From the NCBI GenBank assembly GCA_019313025.1, contig JAFDCA010000497.1, positions 1-12,731 of the forward strand: 12,731 bases of DNA, in the 5' to 3' direction. Of the stretch, positions 6,140-12,731 are shown one piece after another (position 1 is the stretch's first letter; each line of letters opens with the position of its first letter). A program made the translations under genes and the position numbers. The DNA is from Deltaproteobacteria bacterium (lineage in GTDB: Bacteria; Desulfobacterota; Desulfobacteria; Desulfobacterales; UBA11574). The notes beneath the pieces were generated by a model. The model ran no database searches. It was not told where the DNA came from and worked only from the letters and a program-made list of their open reading frames with translations.

Positions 6140-6604
6140 TCAACTGCTATTGGTGATTTGGATCCCGTCTTCAGGTTTAACCGTGCCGCCTTTAAGAACC
6201 TTTACAAAAATTCCTTCTCTGGGCATCACACAGTCTCCCACCTGTTTGTATATTGCACAGCGGTCATGGCATTCCTTACCGATCTGGGTGACTTCCACCA
6301 GAGTGTCTTCTCCCGGTTTCAAGCGGGTACCTACAGGCAGTTCCCAAAGTTTGATGCCTTCAGTGGTAATATTTTCTGCAAAATCGCCCGGATTGACGTC
6401 TATACCCTTTTCCCGAATCTTGGAAATACTCTCAATGGCAAGAAGACTGACTTGACGATGCCAATCGCCGGCGTGGGCGTCGTTTTCCAGGCCATAATTT
6501 TCGATGAGGGTGCCCAGAAGAATATTTGTTTTTTTAACACCTTTATTGGTGCTTAAGGAAACCGCAACGATTCGACCATCGTTGGTTTGTTTAGAATCTG
6601 TCAT
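6140..6604 (-). CDS. MOSC-domain protein
   Basis: A 154-residue single-domain MOSC (Moco sulfurase C-terminal) protein, a family that binds molybdenum cofactor or carries sulfur to it. Features: GRIVAVSLSTNKGVKK near the N-terminus, YGLENDAHAGDWHRQVSLL at about 37-55 with the conserved G-x-x-x-D-x-H-x-G pattern, PGDFAENITTEG at about 72-83, and CHDRCAIYKQVGDCVMP (C112, C116, C125) followed by GIFVKVLKGGTV. The C-terminal cysteine is the usual candidate sulfur carrier or ligand. It sits between the MoeA-like gene (33-base gap) and moaA (13-base gap). The ribosome site (GGAAAA about 10 bases before the ATG) is weak, which fits coupling to the gene before it. Family is clear; the precise step in cofactor maturation is unknown. 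Confidence 0.92.
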   Translation of the reverse strand: MTDSKQTNDGRIVAVSLSTNKGVKKTNILLGTLIENYGLENDAHAGDWHRQVSLLAIESISKIREKGIDVNPGDFAENITTEGIKLWELPVGTRLKPGEDTLVEVTQIGKECHDRCAIYKQVGDCVMPREGIFVKVLKGGTVKPEDGIQITNSS

Positions 6605-6637
6605 TATTATATTTTTCCGTTTATAGCAAAGTTCCCA

Positions 6638-7669
6638 TCAGGTTCCTTTCCCGAAGGCACAATGGGGATAGGCACATTCCGGGCAATCTTGGCAAAGTCC
6701 TCCATGGCCCAAAAACGCCAGCTCTTTCTTGCCGATTTTCTCTCCGGCCAGAATTCGGGGAAGGATCAGATCGAGCACGGTGGTACGATGATGCAAGCCA
6801 CAGGCAGGAACGCCCAGAAGCGGTACATTTCCGATATAAGCGACCAGGAACATGGCACCCGGAAGTGCCGAGGCGCCGTAATGAATCTCTTCGGCGCCGG
6901 ACAGTTGAATCCCTTTACGGGTGACGTCGTCCGGATCCACGCTCATACCGCCGCTTAAAAGAATCAGATCACAGCCCCGCTGAATATGCGTACAAATCCC
7001 ATGACGAATGATGTCCGTATCATCCGGTGCAAAGATGATGCGATCTGTCTCACAACCCAGGTCGATGAGTTTTCGGGTCAAAACGGGTGCAAAACGGTCT
7101 TCGATGAGGCCGTGGTACACTTCATTTCCGGTGATGATCAGACCGGCTTTTCCCTTCCGCAAGGGACGTACGGAAACAATCCCGCCGTGTTGTCCGGCAA
7201 TAGCGGCAGCCCGTTCGATGGACGCCCGTTTCATAATCAGGGGAATGGCCCGGGTGGCCGCCACCAGATCACCTGTTTTCACCCGCGTATGGGTGTGTAA
7301 CGTGGCGCACATCACGTCCTCGATCATGTTAAAGGCTGCCAGAGAGGCGGTATCGACGGTGAGCAACCCGTCTCTATCCGCTACCAAGCCGATTTTTCCT
7401 TCACGGGGTTCATTTTTCCAGGCCACGCCTTCTCCGGCCAGGGCGTCGGCCATTATTGCGGCGGCTTCGTTTTCGTGAATTTCGTCTGCTTCTAAATCAA
7501 TCAGATATAGATGATTTTTACCGAGTTTCTGCAAGCGACACAAATCCTCGTTGCACACCGTGTGGCCCTTATGGAAGGCAGCGCCTTTAAATTCTCCGGG
7601 GCGGATTTCGGTAATGTCATGGGCCAGTTTCATCCCCACGGCATCTTTCAGTTTGATGGTTTTTATCAC
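6638..7669 (-). CDS. MoeA-like molybdopterin-binding protein with C-terminal cysteine cluster
   Basis: A 343-residue protein with a MoCF_biosynth (MoeA/MogA-type) molybdopterin-binding domain. The start is taken as GTG at 7669, not the ATG at 7702, because AAGGAG lies 7 bases upstream of the GTG and the family-like sequence begins IKTIKLKDAVGMKLAHDI. The C-terminal half has the domain hallmarks: LIITGNEVYHG near 177-187 and SGGMSVDPDD near 239-248. Unlike full MoeA of about 400 residues, it ends in a cysteine-rich tail, CQDCPECAYPHC (C326, C329, C332, C337), suggesting an Fe-S or metal site. It lies 53 bases after fmdE and 33 before the MOSC gene. It may bind or deliver molybdopterin or molybdenum to a particular enzyme; that role is inferred, and it may not replace MoeA itself. 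Confidence 0.88.
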   Translation of the reverse strand: MIKTIKLKDAVGMKLAHDITEIRPGEFKGAAFHKGHTVCNEDLCRLQKLGKNHLYLIDLEADEIHENEAAAIMADALAGEGVAWKNEPREGKIGLVADRDGLLTVDTASLAAFNMIEDVMCATLHTHTRVKTGDLVAATRAIPLIMKRASIERAAAIAGQHGGIVSVRPLRKGKAGLIITGNEVYHGLIEDRFAPVLTRKLIDLGCETDRIIFAPDDTDIIRHGICTHIQRGCDLILLSGGMSVDPDDVTRKGIQLSGAEEIHYGASALPGAMFLVAYIGNVPLLGVPACGLHHRTTVLDLILPRILAGEKIGKKELAFLGHGGLCQDCPECAYPHCAFGKGT

Positions 7670-7722
7670 GTTGTCTCTCCTTATTTGTCTGCCAAAAAGC
7701 ACGAAGAGCAGAAGAACTATAT

Positions 7723-8382
7723 TTAGATATCGTTATCGATAAACATCTGTTGTTCTTTTTGATCGGGTGTCCGATTCAAGTCCGGCCAGGTGATTTCCCT
7801 TGCATCCGAGAAATAGGCTCCTTGCGCGCAGGGTTTGCAAAGGATATGACCGTTTTGAACCACTTCCCGGTCGTCACGAACCACCTGGTTGCATCGGCTG
7901 CAGGAAACCTTTTTGCGGGTGGGACCCGGTAAGTCGTATTTGCTCAAATCCACCCGAACCTTTTGAACCCGAAACAACACGCTGTCCGGCATCCGTTTGT
8001 AGGCTTCAAGCTGCCGGGGATACTTTTCCGGTATTTCGGGGGCATAAGCTTCTGCCAGATCCCGGGCGTCCTCGGTGGAGATTACCCGAAACGCCGTGTT
8101 GGTTTCCAAATTTACAAAAGTGGCTGCCATGATGCCATAGTCCATGAACTTTAACGATCGGCGTCCCAGCTTGACACCGGTGACATAGGCCACCGCATCA
8201 CCGGCACAGCGGTCCATTTCAACAAAAACGATGAGTTTTTTGATCTGATCGATACGGGTCGGCTCGTCCAAGCCGATCAAACGGCACCCCAGCATGGCCA
8301 TGCGCACCCCAACCACCTGTCCCGGGCACAAATGCCCGTGGGCGGAGGCCGAATTATTCAGTAACGTGTCGAAATCTTGCAT
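7723..8382 (-). CDS. FmdE-family protein
   Basis: A 219-residue FmdE-family protein, named after the E subunit region of molybdenum formylmethanofuran dehydrogenase and widespread in sulfate reducers beside molybdoenzyme genes. The N-terminal domain has HGHLCPGQVVGVRMA (H15, H17, C19), then EMDRCAGDAV (C59) and LGRRSLKFMDYGIMAATF, the characteristic FmdE core that can bind a metal. The C-terminus is a zinc-ribbon-like CSRC (C161, C164) and CKPC (C182, C185). Both parts look intact. The start ATG at 8382 has no strong ribosome site. It is the first gene of the run, directly downstream of a ModE-like palindrome. Its biochemical role is not established; a part in cofactor insertion or metal handling is inferred from its neighbours. 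Confidence 0.9.
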   Translation of the reverse strand: MQDFDTLLNNSASAHGHLCPGQVVGVRMAMLGCRLIGLDEPTRIDQIKKLIVFVEMDRCAGDAVAYVTGVKLGRRSLKFMDYGIMAATFVNLETNTAFRVISTEDARDLAEAYAPEIPEKYPRQLEAYKRMPDSVLFRVQKVRVDLSKYDLPGPTRKKVSCSRCNQVVRDDREVVQNGHILCKPCAQGAYFSDAREITWPDLNRTPDQKEQQMFIDNDI

Positions 8383-8401
8383 GTGTCTGTCCGGTTATTG
8401 A

Positions 8402-8423
8402 GTTATATTAGTATTAACATAAC
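8402..8423. promoter_or_regulatory. ModE-like molybdate-responsive operator
   Basis: GTTATATT (8402-8409), 8 bases, CATAAC (8418-8423). This has the same half-sites and spacing as the Escherichia coli modA operator for ModE as I remember it. It lies 20 bases upstream of the fmdE ATG and overlaps its likely promoter, the position expected for repression when molybdate is abundant. No modE-like regulator gene is in the window. The region is AT-rich, which raises the chance of a coincidental match. Confidence 0.55.
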
Positions 8424-8445
8424 ATATTACAATAAAAAATTACAA
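8413..8445 (-). promoter_or_regulatory. Likely promoter of the fmdE operon
   Basis: On the minus strand TTGTAA (8445-8440) is followed about 18 bases later by TATGTT (4 of 6 to TATAAT), inside the ModE-like box. ATTACAAT occurs twice as a direct repeat on the plus strand (8426-8433 and 8439-8446), so a second TTGTAA is available. The hexamers are mediocre, and the exact start cannot be fixed. Confidence 0.3.
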
Positions 8446-8476
8446 TCAATCACTCAAAAATTTTTGATGACAGGCA

Positions 8477-8509
8477 GATTCGAAATGAAATCTTCATTGT
8501 ATCCGAATC
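8477..8509 (-). terminator. Possible terminator hairpin after the torD-like gene
   Basis: GATTCG (8509-8504 on the minus strand) pairs with CGAATC (8482-8477), with an inner stem AATGAA/TTCATT (8498-8493 with 8489-8484). It lies 20 bases past the torD-like stop codon. The U-rich stretch comes only about 10 bases later, within a separate 14-base palindrome TCAAAAATTTTTGA, so efficiency is uncertain. Confidence 0.4.
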
Positions 8510-8529
8510 GAATTTATTTCAACGCGTTT

Positions 8530-9201
8530 TTATGAATTAAGATGTCCGGAATCAAGTGTTGAGCAAATGACTTGGTAATTCTCCAACAAAAACGTTTGGG
8601 TTGCCTTTGCCAGATTTTGATAAAACAGGGTATCAGCATTCTCAATAATGTTACCGACAAATTCCGGTACCCATGCTAATAGATGACTTTCTAGAAAATA
8701 TTTCTGTTTTTGAACAAAACCGATGGCTTTTTCCATATTTGAATTGGAAACGGCTTCGATTTCTCTAAAAATTAAATAATACATGAATTCAAGTTCAGCT
8801 GTGATGTGGTCGGGGGCATCTTTAAAGTCCTTTGCAGTGTTCAGACCCTCTTCCCGATATCTGTTTTCTACGTCGATAGTGGAGTTACCCATTAGGGTTC
8901 GTCCGTTGTCCAGATACACCGACCCGTAGGGTGCGGCTAACAATTGATAGGGGCCAACAAATAGTTTTGCAAAATCAACTTTAAGCGATTCTAAATTTTG
9001 TCCGTTTTCAGTCACTTTGCTCATATGTCGCACACAATTAGCCGCAGGTGTTCCCACATTTCCCAGGTGAAGCTCTAAGCTGTTCAATGTGTCAGATAAG
9101 CCCGGATTTGGCAGAAAATAGCATTCGCTCAAGAGCCGAAATGCCTCCATTCTCGATAGTTCATGGTATATAAGGTTTTTTGTTTCCATCTCTGTTCCCA
9201 T
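8530..9201 (-). CDS. TorD/DmsD-family molybdoenzyme maturation chaperone
   Basis: A 223-residue, mostly helical cytoplasmic chaperone of the TorD family, which binds the apo catalytic subunit of a molybdoenzyme, protects it and often its Tat signal, and helps cofactor insertion. Seen are DFAKLFVGPYQLLAAPYGSVY at about 76-96, the usual F-x-x-L-F-x-G-P-x-x-x-x-P-x-x-S-V pattern, and DAPDHITAELEFM (128-140), the family's E/D-x-P-D-H-x-x-x-E-L-E-F-M motif. It is the last gene of the molybdoenzyme operon, 81 bases after the NrfD-type subunit, so that enzyme is its likely client. Two in-frame starts exist, 9201 and 9189. The second has GGGA about 10 bases upstream, the first has no clear ribosome site, so the true N-terminus may be four residues shorter. 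Confidence 0.9.
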   Translation of the reverse strand: MGTEMETKNLIYHELSRMEAFRLLSECYFLPNPGLSDTLNSLELHLGNVGTPAANCVRHMSKVTENGQNLESLKVDFAKLFVGPYQLLAAPYGSVYLDNGRTLMGNSTIDVENRYREEGLNTAKDFKDAPDHITAELEFMYYLIFREIEAVSNSNMEKAIGFVQKQKYFLESHLLAWVPEFVGNIIENADTLFYQNLAKATQTFLLENYQVICSTLDSGHLNS

Positions 9202-9236
9202 AGTATCATTGAAAGTGTTGGGTTTGATTTGATGTC

Positions 9237-9261
9237 ATACCGACCCCTTTCAAGTCGGCAT
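9237..9261. repeat. Intercistronic hairpin between nrfD-like and torD-like genes
   Basis: ATACCGAC (9237-9244) pairs with GTCGGCAT (9254-9261) over a 9-base loop, seven Watson-Crick pairs and one wobble in RNA. There is no U-tract, so it is more likely an RNA processing or stability element than a terminator. Confidence 0.45.
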
Positions 9262-9282
9262 CGCGAGAGTTTTGTTCGTTGT

Positions 9283-10422
9283 TTATTGGGGTACCTCCGC
9301 CAGTTTCAGATAGCGTTCTCCCAGTGTATACAACAAAAGCATGACGGAAAGGGCAAACACAAACACGAGCCATTCCCAAATGCTCGGAAAATAGCTGATA
9401 AACTCGGGGTATTGTTCTGCCTTAGGGCCGACCGGATGGCTCTGTCCGGCCAGCAGAATTTCCATGTGCATCATCAGCGTCCCGACCAAAATTAAAGCCG
9501 AGGTAACGATTTTGCCGCCGATACTCCTACGCACTGAAGGTATCAGTAACAACACAAACGGCAGAAAGAGCCCAAGCAAGACTTCTAAGTGAAAACCCTG
9601 CCAGGCACCGAAGGCATGTTCAAATTTATGATAAACCAGAAATTCCGGGACTGTTGTGGCCGATTCGATGACGAATTTGAGAATCGAAAGGACAATCGTA
9701 ATCCCCGCAACATACCCAAAGAGAACGGTAAACTCGTTATACAAAGGAGCTTGGCGTTCAACGGCGTCGTCGCCGGAGATTCGATCAAATATTATGTTGT
9801 ATAGCAGAAAGAGGGCTGTACCGCTCAGCAGTCCCAGTACAAGGCTGTAGATCGACATCATTGGGCCGAAGTAGGTGACCCGGGATTCGGTGATGCCAAA
9901 AATCGAGCCGATCATTAAGGGCGCTATTATCGCAAGTAGAAAAGATATTACGCCTAGAGCGTTGCTGAAACCGCTATGCCAGTCACCTGTATGCATTCTC
10001 CAGAATTTGACGGATAGCACCACTAGTTCCACGATGTAAATTAAACCCATCCACCAGATGGGTGAAGATAAATTCGGCGAGAATAAATACCAGAACATGT
10101 GTTCGACCGAGCCGAGCTCCAGTCCGATGGCCACAAACGCTCCCATGAGGGTTGCAGCAGACAGGAATACCAAACGTTTGGCAAATGGCTCATATTTTTT
10201 GATTTTTAGCATCAAAGGCATACCGGCCAGAAGGGTCAGACCGGAACTTGTGAGTGCCAAAAATATGTAAACTCCCAAAGGTAATGACCAAATGATGACA
10301 TCATTCGTATTGAACAGCGCATGACCCTGGGTAAAAAGCTTCAAGGCGGTATACAGCCCAAGCAGAATTGCAATACCGAGGATCACAAGCCATATTCCGT
10401 ATACTCCTTTTTTCTCACTCAT
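9283..10422 (-). CDS. nrfD: NrfD-type membrane subunit of a molybdo-oxidoreductase
   Basis: A 379-residue integral membrane protein of the NrfD/PsrC family, the quinone-interacting subunit that passes electrons between the membrane quinone pool and the four-cluster ferredoxin subunit. By eye it has about ten hydrophobic helices, from GIWLVILGIAILLGLYTALK near residue 9 to WEWLVFVFALSVMLLLYTLG near 350-370. Ten rather than eight helices fits the longer DsrP/ActC-like branch. The typical second helix SLPLGVYIFLALTSSGLTLL is present. The start ATG at 10422 directly abuts the TAA of the ferredoxin gene, with AAAGGAGGTG inside that gene's end, so translation is coupled. The TorD-like gene follows. 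The symbol denotes the family only; no nitrite reductase is implied. Confidence 0.92.
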   Translation of the reverse strand: MSEKKGVYGIWLVILGIAILLGLYTALKLFTQGHALFNTNDVIIWSLPLGVYIFLALTSSGLTLLAGMPLMLKIKKYEPFAKRLVFLSAATLMGAFVAIGLELGSVEHMFWYLFSPNLSSPIWWMGLIYIVELVVLSVKFWRMHTGDWHSGFSNALGVISFLLAIIAPLMIGSIFGITESRVTYFGPMMSIYSLVLGLLSGTALFLLYNIIFDRISGDDAVERQAPLYNEFTVLFGYVAGITIVLSILKFVIESATTVPEFLVYHKFEHAFGAWQGFHLEVLLGLFLPFVLLLIPSVRRSIGGKIVTSALILVGTLMMHMEILLAGQSHPVGPKAEQYPEFISYFPSIWEWLVFVFALSVMLLLYTLGERYLKLAEVPQ

Positions 10423-11148
10423 TTAAACACCTCCTTTGGTCGGCCGGTACTGGGCCGGGTTGAAATCCCGGATGTAAAATACATGGGGGTTGGTTCCGAG
10501 CTGCTCCCGTAACCTGAACGGTCGGAACTTGCCGAGCAATTTGGCCACGTCACTGTCAGATGACTTGATGTCCCCAAAAATCCGTGCATTGGCCGGACAG
10601 GCTTCCACGCAGCTGGGTAGCAAACCCTTGCGCACCCGGTGATCACAGAAGGTACATTTTTCCACGACACCCTTTGGCCGGTTGGCCGGAAGGGTTGCGC
10701 CTCTTTCCGGGTTGAAATAGGGTGTTTTTTTGGCGCCAATCTTCTCAACCTCTTCTTTCGGTGAAGATGTGCCACCTTTAAACAACGCCTTATTGTTCTT
10801 CCAAAACTGGTGCGGTTCTTTCCAGTTGAAGTAAATAACCCCGTAGGGACAGTTAAATTCACAATACTTGCAGCCGATGCACTTTTTAGGGTCGTGCATG
10901 GTGATGCCGTTGTCCAGCTTGTGCATGGCTTTTGTCGGACAGCCACGCACACAGGGCGCATATTCGCAATGATTGCAAAGAGTGGGGATGTAGTGGTGCC
11001 TGACGTTGGGAAACGTACCGACAGTCTCGGTAATCTTATTAGACCAGTAAATGCCATCAGGCACATTGTTTTCATTTCTGCAGGCGATACTACAGGCGCC
11101 GCACCCGACGCAGCGTTGCAAGTCGATTACCATTGCATATCTTGACAT
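10423..11148 (-). CDS. Four-cluster 4Fe-4S ferredoxin subunit of a molybdo-oxidoreductase (DmsB/PhsB/PsrB type)
   Basis: A 241-residue electron-transfer subunit that wires the molybdopterin active site to the membrane subunit. All sixteen cluster cysteines are present: C13, C16, C19, C23; C58, C61, C66, C70; C90, C93, C96, C100; and C165, C168, C180, C184. All four 4Fe-4S clusters should therefore be intact. The first motif is CVGCGACSIAC. A region of about 60 residues rich in Lys, Gly and Pro (106-163) separates the third and fourth groups. There is no signal peptide, so if the enzyme is exported this subunit would travel with a Tat-carrying partner. The ATG at 11148 has AGGAGGTG 6-7 bases upstream and lies 12 bases past the catalytic subunit gene. 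Context fixes its role; the substrate remains open. Confidence 0.95.
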   Translation of the reverse strand: MSRYAMVIDLQRCVGCGACSIACRNENNVPDGIYWSNKITETVGTFPNVRHHYIPTLCNHCEYAPCVRGCPTKAMHKLDNGITMHDPKKCIGCKYCEFNCPYGVIYFNWKEPHQFWKNNKALFKGGTSSPKEEVEKIGAKKTPYFNPERGATLPANRPKGVVEKCTFCDHRVRKGLLPSCVEACPANARIFGDIKSSDSDVAKLLGKFRPFRLREQLGTNPHVFYIRDFNPAQYRPTKGGV

Positions 11149-11159
11149 GAGTTCACCTC

Positions 11160-12731
11160 CTAGACTTTTTCGATCTTGACGCGCGTACCCGCGTGCCGGA
11201 CCGTACTGCCGCTTAAACGATCATAAACCGCCGGGATGACATCATTGTTGCTACCCCCCCGGGGGACTTTGCCGAATTCTTTGGACGCTATAGAACCATA
11301 GGCCCAGTGTCCCTGACCATAGCATTTTGCCACGGTACCGGGTCTTACGCCTTCCCACAGCTTGGCCTTACAGATCAAGCTGCCGGTTTCTGAGGTGATT
11401 TTGATTTCATCACCGTTTTTGATCCCCAGTTTACGGGCGTCAAGTGGATTTATTTTGGCCACGTCCTCCCAGATTTCATCACCGGGGTCGACATCTTTGA
11501 ATTCATAGTACCAGGTACAATTGGGAGTACGACCCTCACGGTTCAAGCGGGATTTGTGATCGACAAAGATAAATGGAAATTCATTTTCATCTCCTGCAAT
11601 GAAGGGTTCTTCGTAGTGTGGTACAAAAGCCCTTTCGCCTCGAGCCTGGTATTGGCAAACCTCCAGGACGTGATCAACGGTTGTAAGGTGCTTTTCAGCG
11701 TGTGCTTCCAGGGCGGCTTTGAGGGTTTCGCTGTAGAATTCGAATTTATTGGTTTTGGTTTTCATGTTCCCCCAGTGCTTTCGGTATGGGTAGGGGTCTG
11801 AGTTCCATACGCCGACTTTGAGAAATTCCTCCCAGCCGTTAATCTTATCGCCGCCTTTGTATTGGGACGGATCCCATAGATTCTGGGTGGCATATTTGAG
11901 GGCGTATAAGGCAAATTCTTTCTCATTGGTGGGAGCATTACCGGTTTCCGGATCCTTATACTCCTTGTAATGACGCAGCAGGTTGTCAAATCCGCGTTCC
12001 GCCAGCTTTTCAGCGATCAGCCAGGGAATTTCGGTTTCGTCGATCTTGTAATCCCAAACCGGTTTGACCAACGGCTGCATGAGGGTCACGTGCCGGTAAC
12101 CGTTGCCGATGGACTTTACATAACCCCATTTTTCAAACATGTGATGGGTGTCAGGCAGTAATATGTCGGAAAACCAAGAAAATTCTGAAGCATTGGTGGT
12201 GATGTGGACGAGAAATGGAATTTTCGATAACGCCCGCTCCCAGCGTTCGGGTTGTCCGCAGGAAAAGGTAAAGTTATTCATGTAGCCGATGGCCACCTTG
12301 ATTTCCATGGGGTCGCTATTCAATATACCATCGGCAGCGTTGTTGGTAATCACCGCCGAGCCGGGTTTGCCCTCTTTAATGGCAGGAAATTCCAAGCGTC
12401 CGCGCTGATCGATTTTTTCATGCTTTTTCCCCTTTTTGGCGATATCATCCATAAAATCATCAGGTTTTGGGAACTTTGTGGTATATTCCTTGTTGGATTG
12501 AAGGGTTCCGCCGACATTGTCGACGCCTCCGGTCAATGCGTTTAAGGCATGGCATATCATGCTGGTGTAAGCACCGCGAACCTGCATCACCGGCCCCCCG
12601 CCGACCCATGAAATGCAATGGGGTGCGGCTTGGGCATACTCGACGGCAACGCGCTGGATCTGATCTGCAGGCAGACCGGTGCGTTCAGCCGCCCAGGCGA
12701 CGGTTTTGTCTTTCAATTCAACATTCCACCA
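11160..12731 (-). CDS. Molybdopterin oxidoreductase catalytic subunit (DMSO reductase superfamily), 5' end outside window
   Basis: The C-terminal 523 residues of a large molybdopterin (bis-MGD type) catalytic subunit. The frame is open through the right edge (WWNVELKDKTVAWAAERTG), so the TTG at 12716 is not a start. Seen are WVGGGPVMQVRGAYTSMICH followed by ALNALTGGVDNVGGT, the cofactor-binding region of the family, and ITTNASEFSWFSDILLPDTH, the FxxxTA-x-x-ADIVLP-like motif. The last 140 or so residues form the molybdopterin dinucleotide-binding domain (INPLDARKLGIKNGDEIKI, GTVAKCYGQGHWAYG). The N-terminal Fe-S motif, Tat signal and the Mo-ligand residue are outside, so location and substrate cannot be read. 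With the ferredoxin, NrfD and TorD genes it forms a PhsABC/PsrABC/SoeABC-like set: thiosulfate, polysulfide, sulfite, tetrathionate or another oxyanion are all possible. Confidence 0.93.
   Translation of the reverse strand, partial: WWNVELKDKTVAWAAERTGLPADQIQRVAVEYAQAAPHCISWVGGGPVMQVRGAYTSMICHALNALTGGVDNVGGTLQSNKEYTTKFPKPDDFMDDIAKKGKKHEKIDQRGRLEFPAIKEGKPGSAVITNNAADGILNSDPMEIKVAIGYMNNFTFSCGQPERWERALSKIPFLVHITTNASEFSWFSDILLPDTHHMFEKWGYVKSIGNGYRHVTLMQPLVKPVWDYKIDETEIPWLIAEKLAERGFDNLLRHYKEYKDPETGNAPTNEKEFALYALKYATQNLWDPSQYKGGDKINGWEEFLKVGVWNSDPYPYRKHWGNMKTKTNKFEFYSETLKAALEAHAEKHLTTVDHVLEVCQYQARGERAFVPHYEEPFIAGDENEFPFIFVDHKSRLNREGRTPNCTWYYEFKDVDPGDEIWEDVAKINPLDARKLGIKNGDEIKITSETGSLICKAKLWEGVRPGTVAKCYGQGHWAYGSIASKEFGKVPRGGSNNDVIPAVYDRLSGSTVRHAGTRVKIEKV

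Noticed and set aside
8383..8401. A molybdenum cofactor riboswitch before fmdE
   Set aside because: The gap between the probable promoter and the ATG is far too short for that RNA.
10419..11075. 218-codon minus-strand frame overlapping the ferredoxin gene
   Set aside because: It lies in another frame of a gene with all sixteen cluster cysteines in place. Its product is Arg/Ser/Pro-rich without recognisable motifs.

Overview
The window looks like a chromosomal segment of an anaerobic, probably sulfate-reducing, Desulfobacterota (Deltaproteobacteria, Desulfobacterales-like) bacterium. This is inference from gene content and protein style: a membrane-bound molybdo-oxidoreductase of the catalytic/4-cluster ferredoxin/NrfD type with a TorD chaperone, an FmdE-MoeA-like-MOSC-MoaA molybdenum cofactor cluster, a YeeE/YedE sulfur or selenium transporter, and a four-cysteine L28. 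No rRNA, tRNA, CRISPR array, insertion sequence or phage gene was seen.

Layout. Everything except the first gene lies on the minus strand. Positions 2-871 (+) hold the 3' end of a RelA/SpoT-type (p)ppGpp enzyme. It faces a housekeeping group on the minus strand: trxA (2286-1963), bamD (1840-1184) and rpmB (1112-921), with promoters visible before trxA and rpmB. Next is a two-gene unit read leftward from a promoter near 4271-4243: a small exported single-TPR protein (4124-3696) and a YeeE/YedE transporter (3672-2563). The transporter frame is cut by one TGA at 2565-2563. The same frame then continues for 29 codons that read as the missing last membrane helix, and ends exactly at an intrinsic terminator (2474-2422).

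After a 444-base noncoding stretch comes a five-gene minus-strand run, 8382-4569: FmdE-family protein, MoeA-like molybdopterin-binding protein with a cysteine tail, MOSC-domain protein, MoaA and a universal stress protein. Its upstream region carries a 22-bp interrupted palindrome (8402-8423, GTTATATT-N8-CATAAC) that resembles a ModE operator. The run is therefore best read as a molybdate-responsive cofactor synthesis or delivery operon.

The right third (12731-8530) is a tightly packed molybdoenzyme operon: catalytic subunit (5' part outside the window), four-cluster ferredoxin subunit, NrfD-type quinone-interacting membrane subunit and TorD-like chaperone. The cofactor operon just downstream would supply or insert the cofactor for enzymes of this class. 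The substrate of the enzyme cannot be named from what is visible.

The points most worth a second look are the TGA-interrupted transporter, the ModE-like box, competing hairpins in the leader of the TPR-transporter unit, and the FmdE/MoeA-like/MOSC/MoaA/Usp arrangement.
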